Origin: Paenibacillus sp. E222
Lineage (GTDB): Bacteria > Bacillota > Bacilli > Paenibacillales > Paenibacillaceae
Assembly (NCBI RefSeq): GCF_013401555.1
Contig: NZ_CP058552.1
Span: forward strand, 3,968,001-4,032,000
Direction: 5' to 3'
Length of the DNA stretch: 64,000 bases
Positions within the stretch are counted from its first letter, which is position 1, and each line of letters begins with the position of its first letter. The notes under the pieces are model-generated. The model was not told where the DNA came from and did no database searches. It saw nothing but the letters and a program-made list of their open reading frames with translations. Below, piece by piece: positions 9,403 to 16,354 of the stretch. A program made the translations under genes and the position numbers.

Positions 9403-10108
9403 GATTAAATAGGAAATTTAATTGATTAATAGCCTCGTTAAATTCATTTTGTGCATCGGTAATCGCCAGCTTTGAATAAACTTCTAACGACTTTCTGCTT
9501 TCATGATCAGAATAAGGTTGAATCAGCGCGTCATCAATGCTCTGCTTTTTTAGCCAGGCTAATTGAAAGTGACGTAATTTATGTGGTGACAGGTTTTGAG
9601 ATAATTTGGATTCCTATGAATATTTGGCCAATATCTTGCGGATTTACCTGTCCGTGTACTTTTTCTTCCATGAGGACTCAATCAAAAATGCTTTTTTCTT
9701 CTTTTTCATCGGATCTGCGTGCATGGGCAGTAGTTCTTTGGAAGTCTGAAAATGGAACAATGCGATCTTTGCTACCCTTTCCTTTGTTGATTCGAATCTG
9801 GCAGTAAAGAAAATCGATGTCTGCCAGCTTGATGCTGGTTAACTCACGGACACCTGCATACATAAGGGTTTTCACGATCATCATGTCCTGAAAATTTTTG
9901 TCCTTTCAAAATCACTTCATAGTATCCTTTAATTCTTCTTCTGTCAGCACGTAAGGTAGCTTCTTTGATGATTTTGGAATCTCAATTTCAAGCTTGCTTC
10001 TTAATTGCTGAAACAAACTCTTTAAGTAAGCATAGTCCGGGTTCAGCGCGAAGATATTTCGCCAGTTCCCGGGCTTTCTTTTTTGCGGAAACGTTTTTCA
10101 ATCACACC
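9403..10108 (-). pseudogene. Tyrosine recombinase/integrase, broken by several frameshifts and stops
   Basis: Reading the minus strand across frames recovers an integrase. An N-terminal helical region comes first (KARELAKYLRAEP, then DYAYLKSLFQQLRSKLEIEIP, then LPYVLTEEELKDTMK). The catalytic domain follows with box I-like LMYAGVRELTSIKLADIDF, INKGKGSKDRIVPF, box [18 protein letters not shown] (His and Arg retained), and the final [15 protein letters not shown] with the nucleophile Tyr. Frame changes occur near 10098, near 10050, at about 9895 (in-frame stop) and around 9650. The protein cannot be made intact. A GTG start with a GGAAGGTGA site lies at its 5' end near 10106, so it was once an independent gene. 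It abuts a Tn3-type transposase fragment. Confidence 0.75.
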
Positions 10109-10131
10109 AGTTCACCTTCCAATGGAATTCT

Positions 10132-10488
10132 ATCCTTCATTTCCAATCGGAATGTGCCATTTCGTTATGAGGTTTTTGTCCCTCGCCCCAAATTTCTGCA
10201 TTCGTACTTTGAAAATAGCGTTCACTACTTTGGAAATCGTGTTGCGAAGGTTATCCTTATGAATGAATTTGCGCCGGATGTAAAGGAGATCTTTATAGCT
10301 TTCACACACGATCACTGCCGCTAACAATCTATAAACCAGTATTTGTTCCCAAACCATAAAGAGATAAGAGCAACCGCTTTTGCAGGGTATCTCGATCTAA
10401 TTCTCTCGATGGAATGGTCTTGAACAATTCTGTAAACGAAATACGTAAATTAGTTTCCTTCAATATATCCAACAAGCTTGTCATTGGC
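10132..10488 (-). pseudogene. Tn3-family transposase (TnpA), internal fragment
   Basis: Two minus-strand frames together match the central part of Tn3-type TnpA: SLLDILKETNLRISFTELF, then LLLSLYGLGTNTGL, then YKDLLYIRRKFIHKDNLR, ISKVVNAIFKVR and NLITKWH. These correspond to the family's LLLCLYGLGTN, VRRRFI.KD.LR and N.M.EWH blocks. A frameshift separates the blocks near 10340. Both the N-terminal DNA-binding region and the C-terminal catalytic region with the DDE residues are missing, so it is inactive. It is cut at about 10488 by the opposed CsoR fragment and at about 10132 by the recombinase remnant. Confidence 0.75.
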
Positions 10489-10644
10489 CAGCGGCGTGCC
10501 GCAGTGCAGAAAGCATTAGACAATGCGGCCAAACTTCTCCTCAAGGATCACTTGGAGAGTTGTGTTGTGGACGCTGTACACCACGGAAATCAAGAAAAGG
10601 TACTGTCCGATCTAAATAAAGCATTAGAAAATTACATTCGATAG
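10486..10644 (+). pseudogene. CsoR/FrmR-family (DUF156) metal-responsive repressor, C-terminal fragment
   Basis: The frame AVQKALDNAAKLLLKDHLE then SCVVDAVHHGNQEKVLSDL then NKALENYI* is the C-terminal two thirds of a CsoR-type four-helix repressor, including the conserved DH...CVVDAV ligand helix. The N-terminal helix with the first Cys is missing and is replaced by antisense transposase sequence. An in-frame ATG at 10414 gives only a chimeric reading frame. I therefore call it a remnant, possibly of a copper or formaldehyde resistance module once carried by the transposon. Confidence 0.65.
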
Positions 10645-10676
10645 GAAGTGGTTGCTTTGGCAAATGACTTAACGAT

Positions 10677-10707
10677 AGATGACACCACTAACCGGATGGT
10701 GTCATCT
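10677..10707. terminator. Hairpin at the end of the mobile-element debris
   Basis: AGATGACACCA (10677-10687) pairs perfectly with TGGTGTCATCT (10697-10707) over a 9-nt loop. Its right arm is also part of the 25-bp inverted repeat, so it may be a recombination-site feature and not a terminator. No T-run follows. Confidence 0.4.
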
Positions 10708-10718
10708 ACGCTGGTACT
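10694..10718 (+). repeat. Right copy of the 25-bp imperfect inverted repeat
   Basis: It matches the reverse complement of 9368-9392 at 21 of 25 positions. The two copies lie about 1.3 kb apart around the transposase, recombinase and CsoR remnants. Confidence 0.5.
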
Positions 10719-10769
10719 ACCCCAAGTTGATGACTAAAATTTTTTCTGACGTCAGCTCGCATGGTTGTC

Positions 10770-10813
10770 TTGACAAACGGATCAGTGATCCATTATAATC
10801 GGATCACTGATCC
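10770..10813 (+). promoter_or_regulatory. Promoter with two TetR-type operators
   Basis: TTGACA (10770-10775) and TATAAT (10794-10799) are both consensus hexamers with an 18-bp spacer. A 13-bp palindrome GGATCAGTGATCC (10779-10791) fills the spacer, and a near-identical GGATCACTGATCC (10801-10813) lies directly behind the -10 box. A further related half site is at about 10834-10841. This is how TetR-family repressors block their own cassette. The TetR gene at 12566 is the obvious candidate binder. Confidence 0.8.
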
Positions 10814-10915
10814 ATATACAGCATTTGGTGACTGGATCAGTAAAATCCATAAGGTACAGCAATCTGTGCAAATGGGCCAGAGAAGCTGTCCAACACAATG
10901 AAAGGGTGTAAATTC

Positions 10916-11650
10916 ATGAGAAAGCTTGAAGGTAAGGTTGCAGTCATCACGGGGGGCGCTACCGGCATCGGCCTCGCCGCAGCAAAACGATTTATCGAGG
11001 AGGGCGCCTTCGTCTTCATCTTCGGCCGCAGGCAGGAAGCGCTCGACTCCGCTGTGGCAGAACTTGGGCCCAACGCCCGCGCGGTGAAGGGCTCGGTCTC
11101 CGATCTGGCCGACCTCGACCGACTCTACGCGGCGGTGAAGTCCGAGCGCGGAACTCTTGACATCGTCTTCGCCAATGCCGGGGCGGGAAGCCAGCTTCCG
11201 CTTGGCGAGATCACCGCTGAGCACATTGACGAAGTCTTCGATACCAATGTGAAGGGTTCTATCTTCACTGTCCAGAAGGCGCTGCCGCTGATGGGCCAGG
11301 GAGGTTCGATCATCCTAACGGGATCGAGCGCTGGAACCACGGGCGCCCCGGCAATGAGCGCCTACAGTGCGAGTAAGGCGGCAGTGCGCAACCTCGCGCG
11401 GACCTGGGCGGAGGACCTGAAGGGCACCGGCATTCGGGTAAACGTACTGTCGCCCGGAGCGACAGCAACCGAGCTCGCGAAGGAATCGCTAGGCGAGGAG
11501 GGCCAAAAAGTCTTCGCCTCGATGACTCCGCTCCAGCGCATGGCTGATCCGGCGGAGATTGGGGCGGTGGCCGCCTTTCTCGCATCATCGGACAGCAGCT
11601 TCATGACTGCCAGCGAGGTCGCCGTCGACGGCGGTCTAGCGCAAATCTGA
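10916..11650 (+). CDS. Short-chain dehydrogenase/reductase (SDR)
   Basis: A 244-residue classical SDR that should oxidise or reduce an alcohol/carbonyl with NAD(P)H. Cofactor loop TGGATGIG (12-19), ANAG (about 87-90), catalytic Ser137, Tyr150 and Lys154 (YSASK), and the C-terminal PGATATELAKES and ASEVAVDGG blocks are all present. I place the start at the ATG at 10916, which has GAAAGGG 9 nt upstream. An ATG at 10898 overlaps that ribosome site. Codon use is rich in GCC, CTC and CGC, unlike flanking Paenibacillus-like genes, which indicates transfer from a GC-rich donor. The substrate is not predictable. Confidence 0.88.
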   Translation: MRKLEGKVAVITGGATGIGLAAAKRFIEEGAFVFIFGRRQEALDSAVAELGPNARAVKGSVSDLADLDRLYAAVKSERGTLDIVFANAGAGSQLPLGEITAEHIDEVFDTNVKGSIFTVQKALPLMGQGGSIILTGSSAGTTGAPAMSAYSASKAAVRNLARTWAEDLKGTGIRVNVLSPGATATELAKESLGEEGQKVFASMTPLQRMADPAEIGAVAAFLASSDSSFMTASEVAVDGGLAQI

Positions 11651-11723
11651 CACGCTCGCCTGACCGGACACTCCATTCGATATGCGGAGCCCGTAGGGCG
11701 TGTAAACCAAAGGAGAAGAATAT

Positions 11724-12323
11724 ATGAGTTACGCAATTATTGGATTCGGTAAGATCGGCCAGGCTCTTGCTAAGGCGTTTGCCCGAAGTGGCATTGAAGT
11801 ATCCGTTGCAACCACTCGCGACCCGGAAAGCTTTGCATCCGCTGCGGCCGCGATCGGACCAGAGATCATTCCCAAAAAATTGGCAGACGCCGTCAAGGCG
11901 GACATCATCTTTCTAGCTGTCCGTTTCGAGTCGCACCCCGATGTCGCGAAGGCGCTCCCCAATTGGCAGGGGAAGACCATCGTCGATGTAACCAATGCCT
12001 ACGGTGTGCCTCCTGAGGAACTGGGAGGACAGCCTTCTTCCAAGTTCATCGCGCAGGCCTTCACTGGTGGACGATTGGTCAAGGGCTTCAACCATTTGGG
12101 GGCTGCCGTCCTTGAGCAAGATCCGGCTGTTCATGGTGGCAGGAGAGTCGTGTTCCTGGCGAGCGACGATGACGGCGCAGCAGCGGAGATTGGTGTGCTT
12201 GCGGAAAATCTCGGTTTCGCGCCGATCAAACTTGGCGGGCTTTCGGAAGGCGGACTGCTTGTGCAGGCGCGCGGAAATAGCTGGGGTCAACTGATCTTTA
12301 AGGATTTGTTCAAGCTCGACTGA
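11724..12323 (+). CDS. F420:NADP oxidoreductase-like NAD(P)-binding protein
   Basis: A 199-residue protein with an N-terminal Rossmann motif GFGKIGQALAKAF (7-19) and the fold of NADPH-dependent F420 reductases: IIFLAVRF, WQGKTIVDVTN and VKGFNHLGA, then VVFLASDDDGAA and a C-terminal LSEGGLLVQARG. In bacteria without F420, relatives are annotated only as NAD(P)-binding proteins, so the true electron partner is unknown. An AAAGGAGAAG site precedes the ATG. It lies 73 bp after the SDR and probably shares its transcript; composition is similarly GC-rich. Confidence 0.8.
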   Translation: MSYAIIGFGKIGQALAKAFARSGIEVSVATTRDPESFASAAAAIGPEIIPKKLADAVKADIIFLAVRFESHPDVAKALPNWQGKTIVDVTNAYGVPPEELGGQPSSKFIAQAFTGGRLVKGFNHLGAAVLEQDPAVHGGRRVVFLASDDDGAAAEIGVLAENLGFAPIKLGGLSEGGLLVQARGNSWGQLIFKDLFKLD

Positions 12324-12565
12324 TGGATCGTGATCGCAAATTCCGATGCAATCTTGCCTCGTGGACAAGGGGCAGCCACAGTTTGATTGAAGTGGGGGCG
12401 ACGCCGGTAGACAGACGATTGCCGATCATCTGGCGGAGGAAGATTGAATTTGATATAATGATTTCGATGGAATGTCCCAAAAACAAATCTTTTTGTGGTT
12501 TTTACAGATCAAGTTATAACTAGGCGTATGCCGAGAAAAGTCGCGTATTTTGAGTGGGGTGAAAC
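12324..12565 (+). other. Intergenic spacer with a coding-like relic
   Basis: No gene with a ribosome site was found. The stretch 12395-12446 reads as the end of a GC-rich protein (AGRQTIADHLAEED, then stop). Sequence from about 12450 on is AT-rich and host-like. This suggests a deletion scar inside the transferred cassette. Confidence 0.35.
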
Positions 12566-13120
12566 ATGATGCGAGCCGACGCCAGAAAAAATTACAGTCA
12601 TCTACTTGCAGTCGCGCGTGACGTCGTCGCCGAGCATGGTGTTGATGCGTCCATGCGAGATATCGCCCGCCGTGCCGACGTTGGGTTGGCCACATTGCTT
12701 CGTCATTTCCCGACGCGGGAAGCCTTGTTCGAAGCGTTGCTGCGTACGAATCTGGAGGCACTGACGCAGAAGGCAGGCGAACTGGAAACGTCGAAACCAC
12801 CTGACGAAGCGCTCGTGTCCTGGGTTCGCGAACAGGTGGCTTTCGTCCAAAGCTATAGCGGCGTTGTCGCCTTGATGGCGAGCGCCCACGCGGACCCGGA
12901 CTCCGCACTTTATGCTACATGCGTAGCGGTTCACTCAGCAGGCGAGAGACTATTGCTCCGAGCTCAGACCGAGGGAACGGCTCGCGCCGATATGAATGGG
13001 GACGACTTGTTCGCCCTGATATCGGCGCTCGGCTGGCTTGTCGGCCAACCTTCATTCACGCCACGGACCGATCATCTCTTCAATATTATCACGAGTGCCA
13101 TCTATGCTACCGGAAAATAG
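12566..13120 (+). CDS. TetR/AcrR-family transcriptional repressor
   Basis: A 184-residue regulator. The N-terminal helix-turn-helix is clear: HGVDASMRDIARRADVGLAT then LLRHFPTREALFEALL (about 25-62). The remainder is an alpha-helical ligand and dimer domain resembling the SbtR-type C-terminus (LVSWVREQVAFVQSYSGVVA, then SALGWLVGQPSF). Two ATGs (12566 and 12569) follow GAGTGGGG, so the start may shift by one residue. Composition is GC-rich like the two enzymes before it. It most likely binds the two 13-bp palindromes at 10779-10813 and releases them on binding a small molecule, perhaps a substrate of the SDR. That link is inferred. Confidence 0.88.
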   Translation: MMRADARKNYSHLLAVARDVVAEHGVDASMRDIARRADVGLATLLRHFPTREALFEALLRTNLEALTQKAGELETSKPPDEALVSWVREQVAFVQSYSGVVALMASAHADPDSALYATCVAVHSAGERLLLRAQTEGTARADMNGDDLFALISALGWLVGQPSFTPRTDHLFNIITSAIYATGK

Positions 13121-13230
13121 CACCCTCCCTGGAGGCCTTAGAGTCTTTCATTGTCGAAATGAAAAGCAAATTCAAATCTGAATAATGTCCTGCAGTTGGG
13201 GGCATGCCTCTTTCAGATCGATGCATAAAT

Positions 13231-13258
13231 AAAATCTCGCCAGTACTGGCGGGATTTT
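13231..13258 (+). terminator. Terminator closing the transferred cassette
   Basis: AAAATC-T-CGCCAG pairs with CTGGCG-G-GATTTT, flanked by A-rich sequence on the left and TTATTTTG on the right. It can act in both directions between the TetR gene and the convergent small gene. Confidence 0.75.
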
Positions 13259-13305
13259 ATTTTGCTAGGACGAAGCGCCATATTATTATTGCTGAAAATG
13301 AATCT

Positions 13306-13578
13306 TTACTTGCGTAATTTTCGGTTGCGTCTGCGATACTTTGTGTTTCGCTTTAAACTTCTTCTTGATTGCATGTTTAAATCGGGTGGACACAGAGGCA
13401 GCTGCGGCGGTTTCGGATCATTGTTATCGTCTTTAACAGCTTTTGCAAAGAGGATGAATTCCAGGCAACTGCAGGCGAATTCAACCGTTTCTTTCGCACC
13501 CTGGAAACCCTTGCACCAAGGAATACCCTTTCCCCATTCGACCACGTGATTCACCATTTCCATCCATTGTTGTTGCAT
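13306..13578 (-). CDS. Small hypothetical protein with Cys-rich core and basic tail
   Basis: A 90-residue protein that I do not recognise. It has an excellent ribosome site (GAGGAGGA, 6 nt before ATG), so it is probably real. The N-terminal part is amphipathic with Trp and Cys (WGKGIPWCKGFQGAKE, then FACSCLEFILFAKAV). A DNNDPKPPQLPLCPP linker follows, and the last 19 residues are very basic (SRRSLKRNTKYRRRNRKLRK). The basic tail could bind nucleic acid or a polyanionic surface such as a spore layer. It reads toward the cassette terminator and has AT-rich, host-like composition. Confidence 0.6.
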   Translation of the reverse strand: MQQQWMEMVNHVVEWGKGIPWCKGFQGAKETVEFACSCLEFILFAKAVKDDNNDPKPPQLPLCPPDLNMQSRRSLKRNTKYRRRNRKLRK

Positions 13579-14035
13579 TTGTATTCCTCCTCATTATGAT
13601 TTTGTTACAATATTCTTTTGTCAAAATCTTTAAAGACTCCTAACAGAGATGCGAGAATTTTAAATTTTTTGATGAATATATCGTATCCTTCCTTATAAAC
13701 ACCTCCGATTCTGTATATTCCAGGATTCCATCGCTACTGTGTCTAACCATTCAGGTGCCTGTTTTTCCCGTTATCTAAATAAAGCGAAAAGTTCAAAGTT
13801 TACTCCAAAAATCTCAAAAAATATGAGTACCGCAAAAAATTAGGCAGAACTGGCCAACGTGTTACGCGGGGAGCTCGTAGGCTTGATCGAGTCATTTTAT
13901 GCCTACCGAGCGAACCGGTTCGATTATATAGCTGCCTCTCGATTTATCCATAGAAAATGGACCTGCTTTAAGGCTTCGGCCTAAGGTAGGTCTTTTTTTG
14001 ATGTAAAAAGCAAAAAAAAAGTTGTTAATGTCATA
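13579..14035. other. Gene-poor AT-rich spacer with a gene relic
   Basis: About 450 bp without a convincing gene. At 13850-13986 one plus frame stays open for about 45 codons (contains ANVLRGELVGLIESFYAY and RANRFDYIAASRF) and ends immediately before a strong terminator. It has no start codon with a ribosome site and an in-frame TAG just upstream, so it looks like the 3' end of a decayed gene. The rest (13600-13840) contains the probable promoter region of the small minus-strand gene and nothing else I can identify. Confidence 0.4.
13960..13999 (+). terminator. Strong Rho-independent terminator
   Basis: The GACCTGC...GGC stem closes over a TTCG tetraloop with GCC...GTAGGTC (13960-13992) and is followed by seven T. 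It has no intact gene upstream. Confidence 0.8.
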
Positions 14036-14064
14036 TTGACAATATCAAATCCGTTTGTTATCAT
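14036..14064 (+). promoter_or_regulatory. Promoter with overlapping dyad before the band-7 gene
   Basis: TTGACA (14036-14041), a 17-bp spacer and TATCAT (14059-14064). A long imperfect dyad surrounds it: AATGTCAT at about 14027 is mirrored by ATGACATT ending near 14087, with AATATC/GATAATATC inner arms. A repressor probably binds here; its identity is unknown. Confidence 0.6.
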
Positions 14065-14109
14065 TTCGATAATATCATAATGACATTATTAAGAAATGGG
14101 GAATGAACG

Positions 14110-15150
14110 ATGTTTGGATTCCGATTCGTGAAGTTTCAACCCAGTGAGTACGTAATGAAAGTGAAGAATGGGCAGGTACAGCGTCAAGGTGTAGGTTTAT
14201 CCTTTTATTATTATGAGCCAACGACATCGGTGGTGGTTCTGCCTGTATCTTCGGTGGATGTTCCCTTTATGTTCGAAGAAATAACAGCCGATTATCAAAC
14301 CGTGACAGTTCAGGGTCAACTGAGCTATCGTATCGTTGATTATATGAAAATCACCCAAAGCTTGAACTACACGTACAATTTGCGCAAAAACAGATATATT
14401 TCCGACGATCCTGGCAAGTTGGATCAACGTGTAATTACGATCGCCAAGGTGCTGACCAAAAAACATCTGGAGCAAATGCCGCTGAAGGAAGCCATTCAAT
14501 CGAGTGAACGGCTGGCCAGCAGCATGAAACGGGAAGTGGTGCAGAGTGAGGAACTGGAGAAATTGGGCGTAGAACTGATGAGTTTGTCCATTCTGGCTAT
14601 TTTGCCCAATAAAGAGACGATGCGTGCACTGGAAGCACAAGCGCGGGAAGAGATTTTGCGTCAAGCCGACGAAGCACTGTATGTACGTCGCAATGCATCC
14701 ATTGAACAGGAGCGGAAAGTGAAGGAGAATGAGCTAAACACGGAAATTGCCGTGGAGACGAAGAAACAGCAGATTCGAGAAGCGCAATTACATGCCGAGC
14801 GTTCGGTGAAACAGAAACAAAATGAGATGGAACAGGAACAGCTCCAATTCAATACCGCGATGGAAGAACGGAAGCAACAGCTCATTGAATTAACGATTGC
14901 CAATCAGAATGCCGAAGCTGATGCCAAAGCCTATGAAATTGCTGCCGTGATGAACTCGTTACAACAGGTGGAACCTAGCGTGCTACAGGCAATGGCTAAC
15001 ATGGGTATGAACTCGGATAAACTGATTGCCCTTGCATTCCAGGAACTGGCTGAGAATGCCGGGAAAATTGGACAGCTTAACATTTCGCCGGATCTGCTGC
15101 AAGGATTGATGAATCCACCAACAAGAGAGCAGGGAGGTCGGGCACGATGA
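14110..15150 (+). CDS. SPFH/band-7 domain protein
   Basis: A 346-residue protein. Residues 1 to about 165 form an SPFH/stomatin-prohibitin domain (RFVKFQPSEYVMKVKNGQV, then SVDVPFMFEEITADYQTVTV and GQLSYRIVD). Residues about 166-275 are a long charged Glu/Lys/Gln helix or coiled coil typical of flotillin-like scaffolds. The tail is ANMGMNSDKLIALAFQELAE. There is no N-terminal membrane helix, unlike most stomatins, so it may be cytoplasmic or peripherally attached. The ribosome site GGGGAA is close to the ATG. Its stop overlaps the next frame by 4 bp (ATGA), so it is coupled to the NAD-kinase-like gene. Confidence 0.85.
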   Translation: MFGFRFVKFQPSEYVMKVKNGQVQRQGVGLSFYYYEPTTSVVVLPVSSVDVPFMFEEITADYQTVTVQGQLSYRIVDYMKITQSLNYTYNLRKNRYISDDPGKLDQRVITIAKVLTKKHLEQMPLKEAIQSSERLASSMKREVVQSEELEKLGVELMSLSILAILPNKETMRALEAQAREEILRQADEALYVRRNASIEQERKVKENELNTEIAVETKKQQIREAQLHAERSVKQKQNEMEQEQLQFNTAMEERKQQLIELTIANQNAEADAKAYEIAAVMNSLQQVEPSVLQAMANMGMNSDKLIALAFQELAENAGKIGQLNISPDLLQGLMNPPTREQGGRAR

Positions 15151-15203
15151 GACTTGGGAAGGCAAGCCAGACTGTAGCTGCACACACTGGGGGAGGAGAA
15201 CCC

Positions 15204-16250
15204 ATGACCGAATACAAGTTGATTCTGGTCAAACGCAGAACAAGGCTGGAAGAATTGGTGGTCCGCTATAATACGGTCCAACAAGCCCAATTCTACATTG
15301 AACGCTTGGGAGCAGACTTCAGTGATTACCTGGAGGAGGACAGACGTTATCATCATTCGGTGCAGCAGGCTCAGCAGCAGCTCAGCCAACTGGGGCGGGT
15401 TCAGACCATTGATCGGGAACATGTGCCCAATTTTATTTTTGGAGCACAGGACATTGTGGTAGTGATCGGACAGGACGGACTGGTTGCCAATACACTCAAG
15501 TATGTAACCGAGCAGCCGCTCATTGGTGTAAACCCTGATCCGATGCGTTGGGATGGGGTACTGCTGCCATTTACGGTGGAGGATCTGAGCTTTATTATTC
15601 CTGATGTTATTCGTAAACGCCGCTCCCTGAAAGAAGTGACTCTGGCCAAAGTGGAGCTGAATGACGGGCAGTATCTGTATGGCGTCAATGATCTGTTCAT
15701 TGGCCGGAAGACGCATGTATCCGCTCGTTATGAAGTTCGTATGGGTTTAACGGTAGAACAACAATCCTCGAGCGGAGTGATAGTATCCACGGGAATGGGA
15801 TCGACGGGCTGGTTCAAAAGTGTGCTGGCAGGTGCTGCTGGAGTCGTGGGCTCGGAAGCGTGGCAGCACATCCAATCGGGTGAAGCATTCATCCCCGATA
15901 GAGACAGCAGAAGCTCTCATTCAAACTCGAACCCTGGAGGGAAAGGTTATTCAGAAGCACCTATCGCTGCGACATCATCTGCACAGGGGAGTATGAGCGG
16001 CATGAATCACTTCGGCTGGGACGCGCCTTATCTGTATTATACAGTACGTGAACCTTTCCCCAGCCGGACGACAGCAGCCAATCTCGTGTTTGGACAGATT
16101 CATCCGAAACAGCCTTTACAGATTGTCTCCCAGATGCCGGAGGATGGCGTTATTTTCAGTGACGGGGTAGAACAGGACTTTCTCGAATTTAATTCCGGGG
16201 TAGAAGCTACTATAGGTATAGCGGAGAAGCGTGGGCGGCTGGTAGTCTGA
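15204..16250 (+). CDS. NAD-kinase-like (diacylglycerol/sugar kinase superfamily) protein
   Basis: A 348-residue protein with the NAD-kinase/DAG-kinase fold. The nucleotide motif reads VVVIGQDGLVANTLKYV in place of canonical GGDG, and the second motif is VSTGMGSTGWFKS, matching the family's TGSTAY element. Late strands are FGQIHPKQPLQIVSQMPE and GVIFSDGVE. The N-terminal 95 residues are an extension absent from housekeeping NAD kinase. I chose the ATG at 15204 because GGGGGAGGAG is ideally placed. An upstream in-frame ATG at 15147 overlaps the band-7 stop and is also possible (367 residues). Its tight pairing with an SPFH protein is notable; the substrate is unknown. Confidence 0.75.
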   Translation: MTEYKLILVKRRTRLEELVVRYNTVQQAQFYIERLGADFSDYLEEDRRYHHSVQQAQQQLSQLGRVQTIDREHVPNFIFGAQDIVVVIGQDGLVANTLKYVTEQPLIGVNPDPMRWDGVLLPFTVEDLSFIIPDVIRKRRSLKEVTLAKVELNDGQYLYGVNDLFIGRKTHVSARYEVRMGLTVEQQSSSGVIVSTGMGSTGWFKSVLAGAAGVVGSEAWQHIQSGEAFIPDRDSRSSHSNSNPGGKGYSEAPIAATSSAQGSMSGMNHFGWDAPYLYYTVREPFPSRTTAANLVFGQIHPKQPLQIVSQMPEDGVIFSDGVEQDFLEFNSGVEATIGIAEKRGRLVV

Positions 16251-16354
16251 CCTTTATTTCCAAACCGTTTTTGGTCATGTCCCCTGTTTTTGTTCTCTAT
16301 GCTCCGGTTAATGGAGTGATAGATCATATATGAACATGAGAGGGGTCATCCCGG

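Noticed and set aside
10414..10644. Intact small gene from the ATG at 10414
   Set aside because: The first 24 residues are antisense transposase sequence; only the later part is a CsoR remnant. Treated as a pseudogene.
12323..12523. 66-residue frame overlapping the stop of the F420-reductase-like gene
   Set aside because: No ribosome site and no coherent protein pattern. It spans a composition break from GC-rich to AT-rich sequence.
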